64,000 bases of DNA from Litoditis marina (Eukaryota > Nematoda > Chromadorea > Rhabditida > Rhabditidae): NCBI GenBank assembly GCA_964036275.1, contig OZ038440.1:10453690-10517689 (forward strand), written 5' to 3'. The first letter of the stretch is position 1. Every line of letters starts with the position of its first letter. The notes under the pieces were generated by a model, which saw only the letters and a program-made list of their open reading frames with translations, did not search any database and was not told the DNA's origin. The position numbers and the translations under genes were made by a program. Below are positions 22,890 through 37,800 of this stretch, one piece after another.

Positions 22890-25800
22890 TTAGACAAAGC
22901 CTTTGTCACAACAAATCTCGGTGCATTTTTCGAGACTATCGAAATTATTCAGATTCCCCTGACATCCGCCGAATCTGGAAAAAAGAAATAGGTGACTATT
23001 TCCATTTGAAAGTTATTCAGATATTCATTTAAACTCAACTATCTTCTAGATAAATCTATTTTCATTCAAATTTGTCGTTTTGGGGAAAAAACAACTCAGT
23101 AAGTTTCTGACTAGGGTCTCATTAACTAAAACACATGCTAATAAGCGTTCCCAGGGATTCGTGATTCGGAGAATGGAGCGACCGTTACTGATAGGCAATT
23201 TATTCTGGGATGGAAAGCAAAAATAACTCACATGAACTTTTTACAGATGCCAGATTTTTTGTCGTAGCCATATCGAGTATGATTGGCTCTACATGGTCCG
23301 CTGTCAAGATTCATTAGACAGAACATTGCTGAAAAGAAAATTTCCAATTCAATTGTGGATGAATGTAAGAAGACTGTTAACTGTTAACTGGTTTCTGTTT
23401 GTATGTTCGACTGATTGTGTTGTCTTAGAACCCTCGTTGCTGCTTGGTCGAAGTTTCGTTTCGGCTTGTATCAACATCAAACTACAACGAAAATCGGGAA
23501 ACGGTCCAGAAAGAAAGGAAAAACATCTAATCGACTTCAAAATTCGCAATACCTGTATGCAAAAACAAATCTTCAATTCATGTTCCTACCTGGATCTTGA
23601 CAGCAAACACTCTTCGACTCCTTTTTCGATACATGACATAGATGTGCCGGTGGGCAGGCGGTGTCTATGCCACATGAGACCATCCGCGAGTTCTCAACCA
23701 TCGGTTTACCATGGGGACAATATCCTCGGTAACCTAAAGTGGAGAATAATGTTAACTCTTTGTCAGGATCAGAGAGTTTTGTACTAAAAACGATACCAAT
23801 CTATCACGAAATTATAGAAATCACTGTATGATCACCATCTCATGATTGGCTGACGAGCTCTAATTGATTGTTTTCCAAATCACCGAATGATTCTGAGCAT
23901 TCTATGAAAATCTCCCGGCACTGTGTTTCCGGGAGATGCTCTACAAACACGTTCCTCAGATGTAAGATAAAAATGAATCCAGTACGTACAATATCTACGA
24001 AACACTACTAACACCAGTCCTTTTCGTCATTACTTACCGGGACAGGTGACTTGGCACTGTGCCCTGGTGGCGAAGTTGTTCTCGTTTCCGGCGATTCCGG
24101 TATAGTTGAACTGCTTGCATTCGTCGTCCACATTGTCATAGTAGAACCGGGGTAGTTGGTGTTCTCCAACTCCGGTCATCAGCTGCTGCTCACAAGGAGA
24201 TCCTGTAAAAGTGAATGGTAAAACTCAATATTTCGACCTTCATTTTTAGTGCAATTACAAGGTTGATCAATTCGTATTGGAATTTTGGAAATTAAAGCGA
24301 AATGTTTTTTTCTTCAGAAAATAGTTCCCTCTAATTACTTGAACACAATTTATGTTTTCGAACATACTCTGTCTTTTTTTCATCTTCGAAGAAATGTTAG
24401 CTGTGAAATGATGAATATTGCATACCTTTCTTTCTACAGCATACGGTACTCCTTCCGTCGGCTCCAATATGACAGTAGTGGGTGGGTGGACAGGTTTGGG
24501 AATGACACTGTACTATGCGGTTTCCCTTCATCAGAGGGGGCTCTCCACCGAAACAAACATTGGCAACTGGAATAGAAAACATACGTAAGGTAATAGTGCT
24601 CATTTTGTGATTTGGGAATTACCGCAAATATTTCTGATCGTCAATATTTCAGCTTGTTCAGTGCTTTATCAGTTAGGGTAGTCCTTTTGCATTTCTGCGT
24701 CTTTACACGCAACTGCAAATATAACTACAAAAAACTATCTTCGGGTGAACAAAAAAAGATTGTTATTCAGTATGTTTTGTTTCAATACTTTTTAGTGACT
24801 CACTTGGCTTGCATTTTTCTTGACACATCTTCTTGGTGAGGAAACTGTTCTCGTTGCCACGTTTACCCTTGTAGCTGAAGGGGAAACAGTCTCCCTCGAC
24901 TGGATTGTAGTAGAATCGACTGAGGTTGTGACCACCCTCACCTTCACGCAGAAATGTGTCGCAGGGTTCTTCTGCAAAACATCATTTACAATCTACAATA
25001 CATGACTTCGGAAATACAATGGTTTAATAGAATTCAATAATCAGGTTTTATAGAAATCTACTTCCGTTTCAAACATTTCAATTATCATATTTTACTCATT
25101 TTCAATTATGTCTCGTGTTTTCCCCACTCTTCACTTGCGTAATAGATTCATTCATTCAATCTAAAATGTATCAATTTATGTTTAATCAAAAATGAGGTCC
25201 TCAAAAAACTAACGATTCAGTCTCGGGCAGCAGAAGGAAGTGTTTCTAGACGAAGAGTCGCCGGCCAAACAGAAGTACTTCTCCGGACAGGAGTCTGCCG
25301 TCGGGTCGCAACTGACCGGAATTCCGCTAAAATCCTGCGCCACCTCCCCAAGGCACGGGTTGTCGAACACTAAAACGCGCACACGCGCGAACGATTGTTG
25401 CACACGTGACAAAATCGATAACTCGATAGATCAAGAAGAATGTTCGTGAAGAAGGGGAAGGGACATGCAGAGAGGATTAGTGGATTTCATACAGTATAAT
25501 CGCCGACCACGTAAATGCCCTGTTATAATGTAATCTTGTTTGGGTGAAAGTTATACCTGGACACGTTCGTTCGCATTCTGGCTGCGTTTCGAAGTTGTTC
25601 TGATTTCCGCGCTTTCCGTTGTATTGGAAAGGCAAACATTGCTGAAAAGGTTGATTTAAAAACTTGTTCTTCTGTTTCGAAATCGTTCAACGTAAAGCGT
25701 ATAAAACATTCGAATGATTGTGAACGTATAAAAGTGAAACATTGTAATTCTTATTCGAATACTTATTTTAAAGAATATCAATATGTTTTATGGATATTGA

Positions 25801-28800
25801 TCAGACCTAAACTCAAATTAACCATCACTCACCCTATCATCGGGATTGTAATACCACCTGGACAAGCCAGCGATTCCTGTTCCGGGAGCCAATGGGACCG
25901 AGCAAGGGTTGGTCGCTGAAAATTTATGAAAACTCAAATGAAAACTCAGTCATTCAAACAAATTGATAAAGAGAAAGAAATCGTGATGTGTAAAATGTGT
26001 AAAGGTACAACATGTCAAAATTTAAGATAAATGTAAGATGACACTTTTGTACTTTTGTTGAACCAGATCAAACCAACCTCCAGGACAGCATACGGTCGTT
26101 TCTGGGGTGGCGCCAATGTGACACCAGAAGTTGACGGGGCAAGTATCCTTGTTAGTCGCGGAACAGAACAAAACCTGAATTAAAAATTCGTTGACCGAAT
26201 GAAAAAATGAGTTTGGAGCTAGTGAAAGTTCAAGCTATTCAAATTTATTTCGAGTTACTTAAATCAATAAAACTGCATGACTGCAAGTACCTGTCCAGCA
26301 GCAGTAGTGGCAGGTTGTCCGATGCATGGGTTGTCTAATGGTTGGCAGGCCAGCTGACACGATCTCTGGAATTATTAACATCATTCTAATTCAAATAAAA
26401 ATATGAATCTTCAGTTTTGCGGAAATGAACCAAGACCAAGACCTACCAAAGAAATGTAGTTGTTCTGGTTGCCCTTGAGTCCGTTGTAGATAAATGGTCG
26501 GCAGGTCTTTGTAGTTTGATCATAGTAGAATCGCTCCAGATTTGCATTTCCCTCTCCGGTCGACATTGGCAGATTACAGACGTTTGTAGAAGCTGAATAA
26601 CCAGATTCAAGTTGAGAGTGAAAGAAGAATGAAACAGCGAGGCCGGTTTTCTAATTTTTGGGTATGTCAACTATCCAATCATTTCAATGTCATATAGTTA
26701 ATTATTTTCGAATTCTAATCATTGAGAAGTTCGCTTTGAGTTATTCGAGATCACGCTCAGAGGTTGTTCAATCAATTCAGCCTAACTGAATGTTAAAAGT
26801 TGTGTAGTTCTACGGTGTATCCATTTTGAATTTCCCTCACTTAGCTCAAATAGCCGGGTAAGCTATTTGAAGTTTCAAATAGTGTACCACAAACTATTGA
26901 CTCGCTTGTTCGGGTTTTTATTATTAGTATATGTGAAACTTGCGAACATGCGCTTAATTGGCAGAAAATGTAGTAAAATTATTGCACCCTGATATAGAAT
27001 TCGTTTATTGAAATTTTGCTACAATAGCTTACCCGACTATTTGAGCTAAGTGAATACGGCCACTGATGTGTTGACAGATCAAACTACAATGCATAACCAG
27101 CCGACGTACCTCCCTGACAGCAGACGGTGGTGCTCATGTCTGCTCCAATGTGACACCAGTGGTTGGCCGGACAGGTATTCAGATTGGCCGAGGTGGAACA
27201 GGTCTGCGGTCGGCCGTCGACGCCCACAAAGGGACGACCCTCGAAACAGGGATTCGGACCGCATCGTTCCTCGCAGGACTGGAATTGAGGATTACGATTT
27301 TATAGTTATTCGTTGTTTCTATTCTTACCCATATATGTTGTAACAAGCTCTACTTTTGTGAACACTATTGGTTATTCATGTCAAACGTGTATGTGATTCT
27401 ATTACCAAATAATGTAAGTTTTAACATACATTCCTGAATGTACGCTCTGCAGGACCAGTTATCACTGATTTTGCTGAAACTATTCTTCGACGGGTTGAAT
27501 GTTAGATGATACACATATTTTGGTGAAGTACGGGATAGAAAGTATCAGTGATTCGAACAGTAAAGTTGAACCCTGATACAATTATGATTCCCATCGCTTG
27601 ACACGTACTTCTCTAGTCTGGAAGTTGTTCTCGTTTCCTTGTAGTCCAGAGTACATGAAGGACTGACAAGAGCCGGTCTGCTGGTTGAAGTACCATCTGT
27701 CCATGAACTGGTTACCGCTTCCGCGAGCCAACGGCAGAGAGCAGGGGTCGCCTTCTGCAATGTTAAATAGGTGTTTCGCTCATGCATAATATAAGAGCTG
27801 TGTAAATATACTCATGTAGAAGAAAGTATACCATCTTATATATGTGTTACTCACTGACTACAGCCACAAAATAAAAAAAACACGTTACATTCTATCCTTT
27901 CCTGATACTGATCAAAAACGTTGAAAATTACGTTGAACAGACTCTTGTTTCTTCTGTGTACCGGTTTTATATTTGTTAAAATTATGCGTGAATAAAATGA
28001 AATGACCAACCACTAGGACAGCATACTGTGGTATCGGGGCTGGCACCAATATGACACCAGGCGCTGATTCCACAGGTGTCGGGTCCATTGGCTGAGCAGG
28101 TCTGGGGCGGGAGGGAAATAGGCTGGTTGCACGGATTGGTGAAAACTGAAAACCAATGATTATCCAATTCTACATCTTTTTCGGAAAAAGAAGAAGCGAA
28201 AAAAGTATAAAGGGTAGAAAAAGAAGTCGATTCGTCGAGAACGAGTCTTTCAACCGAAACAATTCCAGGAAGAAGCGAAAAAGTATGAAAGAATAAGAAG
28301 AAGTCGAGACGTCGAGAACGACCCTTCCATTCGAAATAATAGCGTAGAAGCTGAAATGAACATGCAACGGAGTTAGGTTGAAACTTGTGAGCCGATAAAA
28401 CAGTCGAAACCCAGAAGAAAAGTTAGAAAAGGTTCAGGGGCATCGCACACAAATTACCATCGCAAGTTGCCTCGCAGTCCTCTTTGGTCAGGAAGTTATT
28501 CTGATTTCCCTTTCTTCCGTTGTAAATAAACTGTTGGCAGGACATGGTGGCCTCATCGTAGTAGTATCGAGTAGCTGGAGCTGCTGCCGCTCCAATTTCG
28601 CCCTCACTGTTTGGCAGGCCTTGGCAAGCGCCGGGCACGGTGGGCGCACCCGGGCAGCACTGATACTCATCGGGAACAAGTCCGAGATGACACCAGTGAT
28701 CATTGCCGCAGGAGTCAGTGCCAAACGTGCACGGTACCGGGCGGTTGGTGGCGTCAAGCATTGGCTCGCCAACGGGGCACACATTCACAAACACTGAATG

Positions 28801-31800
28801 GGGATCACATTTGGGGATAAACGGGTGTACAACAATGTAGTTATGGGTGATAATGGTGAAATATCAATCAAATTGGGAAATGCGTAGAAACAGAGTGTGA
28901 ACATGTTTTTTCTTTCGAATCTCAAGTATAGCTATCAAACAACTTACGCGGGTAATTTTTGCAACACTGGTATCAGCGCCACATGAAAATCAATAAAACC
29001 AGCGCACTTATAAAATCTTCTGTAATAAATAATCTATTCAAATTGAACCGATTGGTCGCATATATTAGTCAAGGGTTGCCGGTTACACCTACCGGGGCAC
29101 TGCTGTTCGCATTGCTGTTGTGTGAAGAAGTTGTTCTGATTTCCTTCCCGACCTCGATAGCTGAACTGCGAGCACCGTCTGGTGGCCGAGTCATAGTACC
29201 AACGGGGCAGTTGAGCATCTCCAGTTCCGACAGACATCGGCTGTTGGCAGATGGCTTGGCCTTGGACTGGAAGGGGGTTTTGGGGAGGAGGAAGGGTATA
29301 CATTTTGGACACTTTGGCGTCATTTCGTCGTTCGTTACAAACAATGTGTTATGTAAAATATGATCGGAAGGAATGGCCAAAGTATGGTATCAAGATGTCG
29401 GTACTTTGAGAAACGGCTAGGATTCGAGCGTAAGTAGATGTTGTATATACTAATAAGTCGGTCCTTCGAAAATGTTTTTGAAAATTACGTCAAAAGTCAG
29501 ATTGCTGGAGCGGGATCCGTACCTTTGCCGGGACAGCATACGGTAGTTTGGGCGTTGGCGCCAAAATGGCACCAGAAGGTGTTTCCGCAAGTGTTAGATT
29601 GGGTGGAACACTGGAGAGGGCGGTTATCGGACGTCATTTGAGGTTCGCCCAGGGCGCACGGGTTGTCAAGTTCTGAAGAGCATTCCGGGTGGTAAAACTC
29701 AATTGGGCAATTGGTTCTGGGAACGTTTGGGTGAAGAGCAACAATGTAAACAATAAACTGTTTTGAGGGAGTTTCGGTGAACATTTCGGGTAATAGTGTA
29801 CACAATAAACTGTTTTGAGGGAGGTTGCTTAAATATTTTGGATAAATGTGTACACGAAAATAACAACAACAAGCATGGGAATTATTGAAATATCTGTACC
29901 AAAATGTCCGAAAAAAGTAGAACAGTTCCTGAAAACAATAGCATCATAACCATACCGTAACACGTTCGTTCGCAGTCCTGTTTGCTGAGGAAGTTGTTCT
30001 GGGTACCTTTCTGACCGCAGTAGCTGAAATGTTCGAAATGATAGAATAAAACGTCAAAGTATTCGAAAACGCAAAATCAAACCTTTAGGGTTAGGCAGAT
30101 ATCATTTCTTCAGCAAATATTAAATCACGGTATCGCCCAGGCAGTATTTGAACCCAAAAGTTTACTGAATAAGTCATTTAGTTCCACAATTTTGCCTTCA
30201 TAAAAAGTCTCGACCAATAGGATTGCCTTAAACATAATCTTTCTTCAATTCTCAACGTATATCTGTCACTTTCACCTCTAGAAAAGTACTGTTGTTCCAG
30301 AATAATGTGTTTCCAATAACTAACTTGAATGGGAGGCAACATTGGGACTGCATGCTCCAATACCATCTGGGTAGTTGAGAGACTCCTTGACCGCGATCCA
30401 TAGGTTGACCACAGGGATCACCACCTTTAGACAAAGTTGTTAAATACATGTTCGTGACAAAAGCAAAGTTACAACTCGAGTTATAATGAAAAATCAATTG
30501 CTGAAAGAATAGTATCTAGCCCCTACTAATACCTAGTTTATATAGTTCTCATTGATGATACTTTTCTTGACCGTAATAGTTTATGAATTTTATCACTCAC
30601 TGAATAATGCATTTTACCTCGACAGTGACGGTACATGAATTTCACACAGCACACTTGTTAGTAAGTATCAACAGTAAATTTTGCAGTAACGTTTGATATA
30701 CGTTTAATTCGGAATTATTTCACAAGTTCAAGCCGAGCACAATCACATAAAGCATAGCACACAAATCGGAAAAGCCGAGTTTACCGTATTCTCTGAAATG
30801 TTTGAAACAAATCATTCGTGTAGATCTTCGCAACACAACGCGTTTTCTCATTTCACATACCGCTTTCCAGAAACCTGCTTTCTCTACTGTTTTAAATTCC
30901 AAAAGTTCTCATCAGAAAATGTAAAGTTTCGTATGGGTTTTTACCTACTCGTCTTAGGTTGGGCATATTTAACTTGGAAAAAACTTTTCTTGCAGTTTTT
31001 CTAGAAAGTTTCCGAGTTGTCCAACCAACCAAGAGCTTGACAGCAATAATTGGCTTCTACTCCCACATGGCAATAGTGAGCTGCCGGGCAGGGTGACTGG
31101 GGACTGCAGGTGAAGTACTGGTTGTTCACAGAGTACGCATCGCCCACCTTGCACGGGTTTTCGAACACTGAAATATGGCGTCTTAATAGTTAGACTGTTT
31201 GCAACAAGGTAATTGTCTACTGTGTTATGAAATGTGTTGAATACTCAACCATCTCACAAGGGTCGGTAGGGCAAACCACAAAAACTCAATATGTTCACCG
31301 TTGTAAAACCGATAAATTTGTTAACTTATCATACCTTTTTTATACATCTCAAAATAGACTAACCTGGGCAGCGGTTCTCACACGCTTCTCTTGAGATGAA
31401 GTTGTTGGCGTTACCTTTCATGCCCTTGTACTCGAACGGGACACATTTTCTGTAAAATTTGTTTGTTTGCTAATGTCAAGCCGAACAATAACATGTTTTG
31501 CTAGTTCGAAGTTTGGAAGAATCCGCGAAAAATGCAGAATCACTGAAAAGAGATTACCGCGCACTTTTCTAGCATAATACCAAATTAAAATTGAATGTGT
31601 GATATACCGCATGATCTCATCTAAGCTGGAGCTATACTATGTGTTTAGCTTGTATTGTATTATTTTGTAAACACGTGAAACAGGAGAAACAACTATGTAC
31701 CAGCCAATAAATAGAAGTGCGCTATTACCAACCGGGTGGTTCCTTCGAAGGCCCATCTGGTAGCATGGTAATCTCCCTGTCCAGGGTTTCTCGGAGGTGC

Positions 31801-34800
31801 GGTGCACGGGTTTGGAACAGCTGCAATATAAATGTTTGAACAAAAATCATATAAGTCTTTCTTTTCTACAAAATATATTGGTATGTTTAGTTTGTAATAC
31901 TTCTCTGAAGATTATGCAGTTATTTGGTTCAGTGGATAATAACTTCAATCTCGGACGAACAAGTTTGGAGCACCAATTTTACGTTCTGTTGTGATAGTAT
32001 GGGTTGAAATGGAGGCAAATTTGTTCTTCTCTTCCCCAGTTCCTGACTCCAACAAATAGTTTGTATTATTATTTTGACTGTGTTTCCTTATCATTTTTTG
32101 TCATTTAGTATTGGGCACGTCCCTCTTTGAAGACTAAACAGCTAAGTAGCCTAGAAGCTACAGCTGATCTCGAGAGCTGGTTTAGAAACACTCCGTTCCG
32201 AGTGCTTTTTAGTAATCTTTCACTCAGACTGATAGTAATTTTGCCCATTTGGCTGATTATCCCAAACAAAGTCCATTCTTCATTGTCGGTCGCTGTTTAC
32301 AATTTCAAATGTATTTGAACAGTTGTGCAGTGCCCGATATAGTATCGTCAGTGAGGGTGTTCGTCAATGATACTGTACTATATACTAATCTCCCTTACTA
32401 TATTTTATTCTGAATGTCATGAAATCGGTGATTTTGAGGGAAAAGAGCACTGGGTGGTGGCTCTCGAGACCTGCAAAACCACTAGAAACGGACCGATTAA
32501 AAACAGTAAGTTCATAATTATAATTTCGTGACATTGGCGTTCTAGAATTCAGTAAATAATTGAATAACCTCCTTCTCTTTAATAGTTTTCTATAGGAAAA
32601 CTAATCCAACATTCTGCTATTTGAGATATTCGGGAATCCCTATTACAATTTTTCATACCAACTCTATCACCAATATTTCACAAAAGAATTAGTCACAAAT
32701 CGATTATTGCACTTCAGATCTACGATGCTATTGGATCAACGACAAAATGCACATTTTCAAACTAGAAGTTCTTAGTGAATCTCCTCTGCTGTTGAGATAT
32801 CATCAACTAATTCATAGAAGACACTGCAAGCGAATCATCAACGATGTCAAGGAAATGCGGCTGGAGAAAGCTGTTAGTTTGAATAAATAGTTAGATAACC
32901 CATAAGTATAACATTTTTCGATTAAAAATGTCTGAAAGGATAACTAGGAACTACGAGTTATAAGCTACTGAGGGTCAATAAAAACTAATGTACCCAGCTG
33001 AAGTATTGTTGTGCATTTATTGGTCTTTCTAAACACCAGACGAAAAACTGTAGATTGCGTAAATCAAAGTGTGAATTTCGCCAAGTTCAAAGATGGAGAA
33101 CGCAGCAGAAGTATTAGGCAGTCTTAGTTGTACAAAACTTTTTTATGGTTGTAGGGCGTTGCGTCGAGCGATCCCCAGAACCCGGTTCTTCAAAAGAAAA
33201 ACCGAATGGCGAATAGTACCTGGGTGGGCCACAGGAATGTATTCACATTTAACGCAATGTTCAACAAGTTGCAACGAACTCTTCTCTCAATGGATTTGAG
33301 CAAAGCGGAGAGTTTTCAGGTAACTTCATGAATATGTCTGGAAAACTACATGATACTGTGCCTAAACTGAAACCCAGACAGAAAAGTTCTCTACTGATTT
33401 GTGCTGTTTCTGTAGACAGTCCATCCGTACAAACTACTGATTCTGCAGTGATGTGTTACGCCGATCTTCATCTAAAGTCAACCAGCGGATTAAACATCTA
33501 GCTTGTTTCTATGTCCAAATGTGCCGGGAATGACAAAATCCGAGTTGTGGTTTGGTCTCACATTTCTTTTACGAGTCAATCTTTTTCTTCTGAGAATATT
33601 TTTCGTTACGTTATTGAAGTTATTCAGGTGCTTTCATACGATAAGTTCGGGCACTATGCGCCACATTTCGATTACTTGGAGTCAGATATTATTTCTACCG
33701 TCAAGGAACAGGGAAATCGAATAGCCACTGTTCTCACTATTCTACAAACTGCCAAGTTGGGAGGAAGTGAGTTTTTCTCTGTTGTGTTCGCTCGAAAGCC
33801 ATCCAAATTTCTTTGATAAAAGTTATTTCTGTAAAAGTATATATTAAATTGAATTTTTCCAGCTAGTGTTTTTTATCATTACTGCGGCAGTTGACCAGAA
33901 GTTTACAGTAGATCGTTCGTGTAGAACGTTAGAATTTTTCGTTTTCAATAGTTCACTCTAATCTGATAATAGTTAAATTTTTCAGCCACTACGTTTCCTC
34001 AGCTACAGGTCAACGTGCGTCCTGCAGTGGGTGACGTGCTGGTTTGGCACAATATGAACTCGGAGCTGAAGAGAGACTCCAGGTCCCTACACGCCGCTTG
34101 CCCCATACTGGAAGGAACCAAGATAGGTCAGGCGATTGGTAGTGAACTAGTTACAGTAGAGGAGTTGGTTTTGATTCACAAACAGATTTTTGAATCGGGA
34201 AGATTCTGCATTACCACAAGCTCATTGTGAAAAGTGAAGTTAATTTATAGTTGCCTCTTTACATTTATAGAAGCTTTAATTTGTTCAGAAGTTCTGATTA
34301 TTATATTCATAATCTTTATGGTCATCCTTATTATTATTTAAACAATAACACTTTTAGGTGCCACCCTGTGGGTTCGCTCAAAAGGTCAGGAATTCCGTCT
34401 CAAATGTGACCGGGACAAAAAACTGTCCATGGACCGATACATAAACCCTGACTGCAGAATCGAAGATAATGATTTGTTCACAAAACCTTCGGAACCATCC
34501 AAATAAAAAATTAACATAGTTTTGTCATGTGAACATGTTATACCTTCAATCTATACTTTCAAGGCCCGTTTTATAAACTAAAAATCGTGCATTGGGTGGT
34601 TGAGGTTGGTATCATTACCTCAGACTATACTATTGCAAAAGTTTCTGCCTCGAATGGTTGAATACGCCTGTGTGCATACACATTATCAAAACCATACAAT
34701 GGTTTAACGCTTATCAATAAAGTAATTGCATGTTCTATGCCATCATCGTTTGATTGATGTTATATATAGAAAACCCATTCCTTGTATTCAGAGACATTCT

Positions 34801-37800
34801 TGAGCACTTCTCGGAAAATAAATTCACATTTCAACAATCTCAAACATTTTACTTGTTCGGTTTTGTCGTGTGGAATGTTTTCTCGTCCACAACATGTATG
34901 TTTCGTTCTGACGTGTGAGACCTGTTAGGATGAGATTTCAAGCAAACAGTCACGTTTTCAAGATTGCCTGTATAAATGCACGGTCGAGCTTTTTTCTCAT
35001 TGCCAACTCTCGCGCTGTCTCTGGTATATCAGTCTTCGTTCTAAACTCCATACGATGCTAATTACTCAAATATTTGTAACCAATGCATCTAACAATGTGG
35101 AAAGTAACGTATTGAATGAATCTATCTATCTATCTAATGCAAAACTATATTGTCCGCAAATCATTCTACACTTCAGGATAATGCATCTATTTGTAGATAT
35201 TTAGAATCAGTCGCCTAATTTCAAGTTTGAATTTCTGAAGATACTGAATCTAACCAAGCAAACAGTTTTTGGACGCTCAGATGTGTAAAACACTTATAGC
35301 TATAATTTCTACTCACTTAAACTGAAATGTGGTAAAACAAGTTTGATTCCTAGTCTCTCAGTTTTGACTTGAGCGTAGAGATTTTTTTGGGAACCTTTAC
35401 GAAAATAGTTCATATAATATTAGTTTCCCAATAACTGATCACCATCTAATTGCAATGTAGAATGACGCACTCAGCTGTTTCAATAGCAATGTATTGTTTG
35501 CGGCCTGCGCCAGGCGAGGGCCCTATTCCGATCACGTTAAAATTTTTATTGGAAAAATAAATCAGAACTTATTCATCGTATTGATGCTAGTACACCCCTG
35601 TCCGTGATTGAAAATAGTTCCGCTATTGCTCACTTCTCCCCATTAGCACTTAGAGAAATTATAAAAAAGACCGTAATATTAGTTAAAAACTCTGAATTTG
35701 AGGTTGGATCTCACGAACAAAGAAAATATGAGAAAAAGCTCTCGAAGAGGTACGGAAAAAAGTCAGTCCGGTTTGCCCAAGAAAACGTCTGAGAAGTTCC
35801 CACAGGTGTGACAAATATTTGGCGCGGCTGAAGTCGCAACTCTTTTTCTCACCCTTTTCTCGCTAACATCCGGTATTTTCTGTGTATTTGCTCTCGCCGA
35901 GTCCCACTTCACCAACTCCAGTTTGTGTTAGTTGAACTTTAAAAGTTGCCAGTTCATCAGTTGAACGCATTTAACTCATGTTCAGTGTTCTACACATGTA
36001 ATTTCCTCTACAAAACTATACTCTAGAGAACCTCTACAAAACTATACTCTAGAGAAACTCTACAAAACTATACTCTAGAGAACCTCTACAAAACTATACT
36101 CTAGAGAACATGTTTATTCATCTATTGCTCACATTAATATGTGGTAACACTCACTATTTTCTTGTTGTCGTTATGATTTCTATCAGAAGTTTCATCTTCT
36201 TCTTCCTACACATTGATGATTAAGATAAAACATTAATTTTCTGTATTATCCAGAACATGCGACAGTATTGCCTAATTGGAATATTTCTGCTCGGAGTGAT
36301 TGGTATTGTGTATTGCCACGGAGATTCGAATGGTCGCGGCATCAGATTCATAGGAGACGAATACTGGCTGAGTGACTACATTGAACAATGCGACAGGCCG
36401 AAAACGAACTTGGCTAGAACTGCTGGTTTGTTTTGGGTTTTTTTACTAGAGATTAAGTATTTAATAAAGTATGGTTAGATCTAAGTTTAGAACTCTTTGG
36501 ACTCTATCAGCACCACATGTATGTTTCATGGTAAACAGTTTGTGTTTGAGATTTGGCATTAATTTAGCGTTCGCCCAAAGAAACGTGCGTCGATACTTCG
36601 TACATCTAGCTTTGAACGGTCGTGATTGTAGTTTGATCGCGTGATATTACATTCGTAATGTGAATAGTGCGGCACATGCCGATCAAACTACAACTACAAC
36701 TGGCATTGTAATTCTCTAACGTAACTACTAGCAGAAATCTTGTTTTATTCTACATACTAATTCAGATCTGTTCTGTCACACCTATCACATCCACTTTGAG
36801 CAAGTGAACGTCGAAATCATGAGCCGCGAGCCACTTCTGCTGGTCTATCGAGATTTTGCAAAACCGGAAGAAATCCAAGGTTTTCTCAACGACGCAAACT
36901 CAAAAGAACTCGAATTGCAGGCAAGTTGAATGATTCAAAACATATGTTGCTTTCATTCGACAATGATACGATTTTCCGTGCCATTTTCTCACCGTCAGCA
37001 ATTTTGTAGCAGAAATGGAAGGCAGCTGGAATCGTATACAGTACTACGAAATTTCGATTGAAATGTACTTTTTGTTGTCACAGATTGATAAAAACGTTCC
37101 ATTTGAAAAGCATATTCAAAAACAAGTAGCATATGTGACTTTGCGTAACTTGTTGCCTGATTCGTAATATCTTAATTTTCTACTTTTTTTAAACTTCTAG
37201 TTTCTTGTGAAAGAACATTCTCGCGATCATTCCCATTTCCTTTCAGAAGGTGTTGAGTGGTGACGGAACTTCAGAGGGTAGTAGTAGTCGACAGGCTAAT
37301 GGAACCTGGATAGGACACGAGGAGTATCCCCATATAGGCAAGATGTACCACAAGGCCCAGAGACTCATCCCCAATGTCAACTTTGCCGTCGGAGAACAGT
37401 GGCAGGTGAATATTTGAGTTTTTGGAAAGTTCTAGCAATTATTTTGAACACTCAACTAGACTTGTAGCAGCCGCTTTCATCTAATAAACAATATTTTTCA
37501 CTCTGTTCCAGATGCGCAATGAATGAAAAATACTTGATACAATGAGAGTAGATTATATAAGACCGGTGTTCTCTGAAACTTGACGTTCTTAACCAGTAAT
37601 GCAAACTTCTAGCCTTCATTTTATTAACCTAGTATTCGTTTGCCGTTCGTACGTTGTTACTGTAGTACGATCGGTTTGTGATCTCGTTCGATGCACAGTT
37701 CTGTGAAATTATTTTTGTCATTAAGGTCCTATCGTATCATCCGGGCGGTCACTATGCCCCTCACTACGATTTCCTGGAGTATGAGCGTGAAGAGCACTGG

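Noticed and set aside
30118..30150. tRNA-like T-loop (GGGTTCAAATACTG on the minus strand)
   Set aside because: No partner D-arm or A box could be found and the segment lies in an intron of the Kunitz gene.
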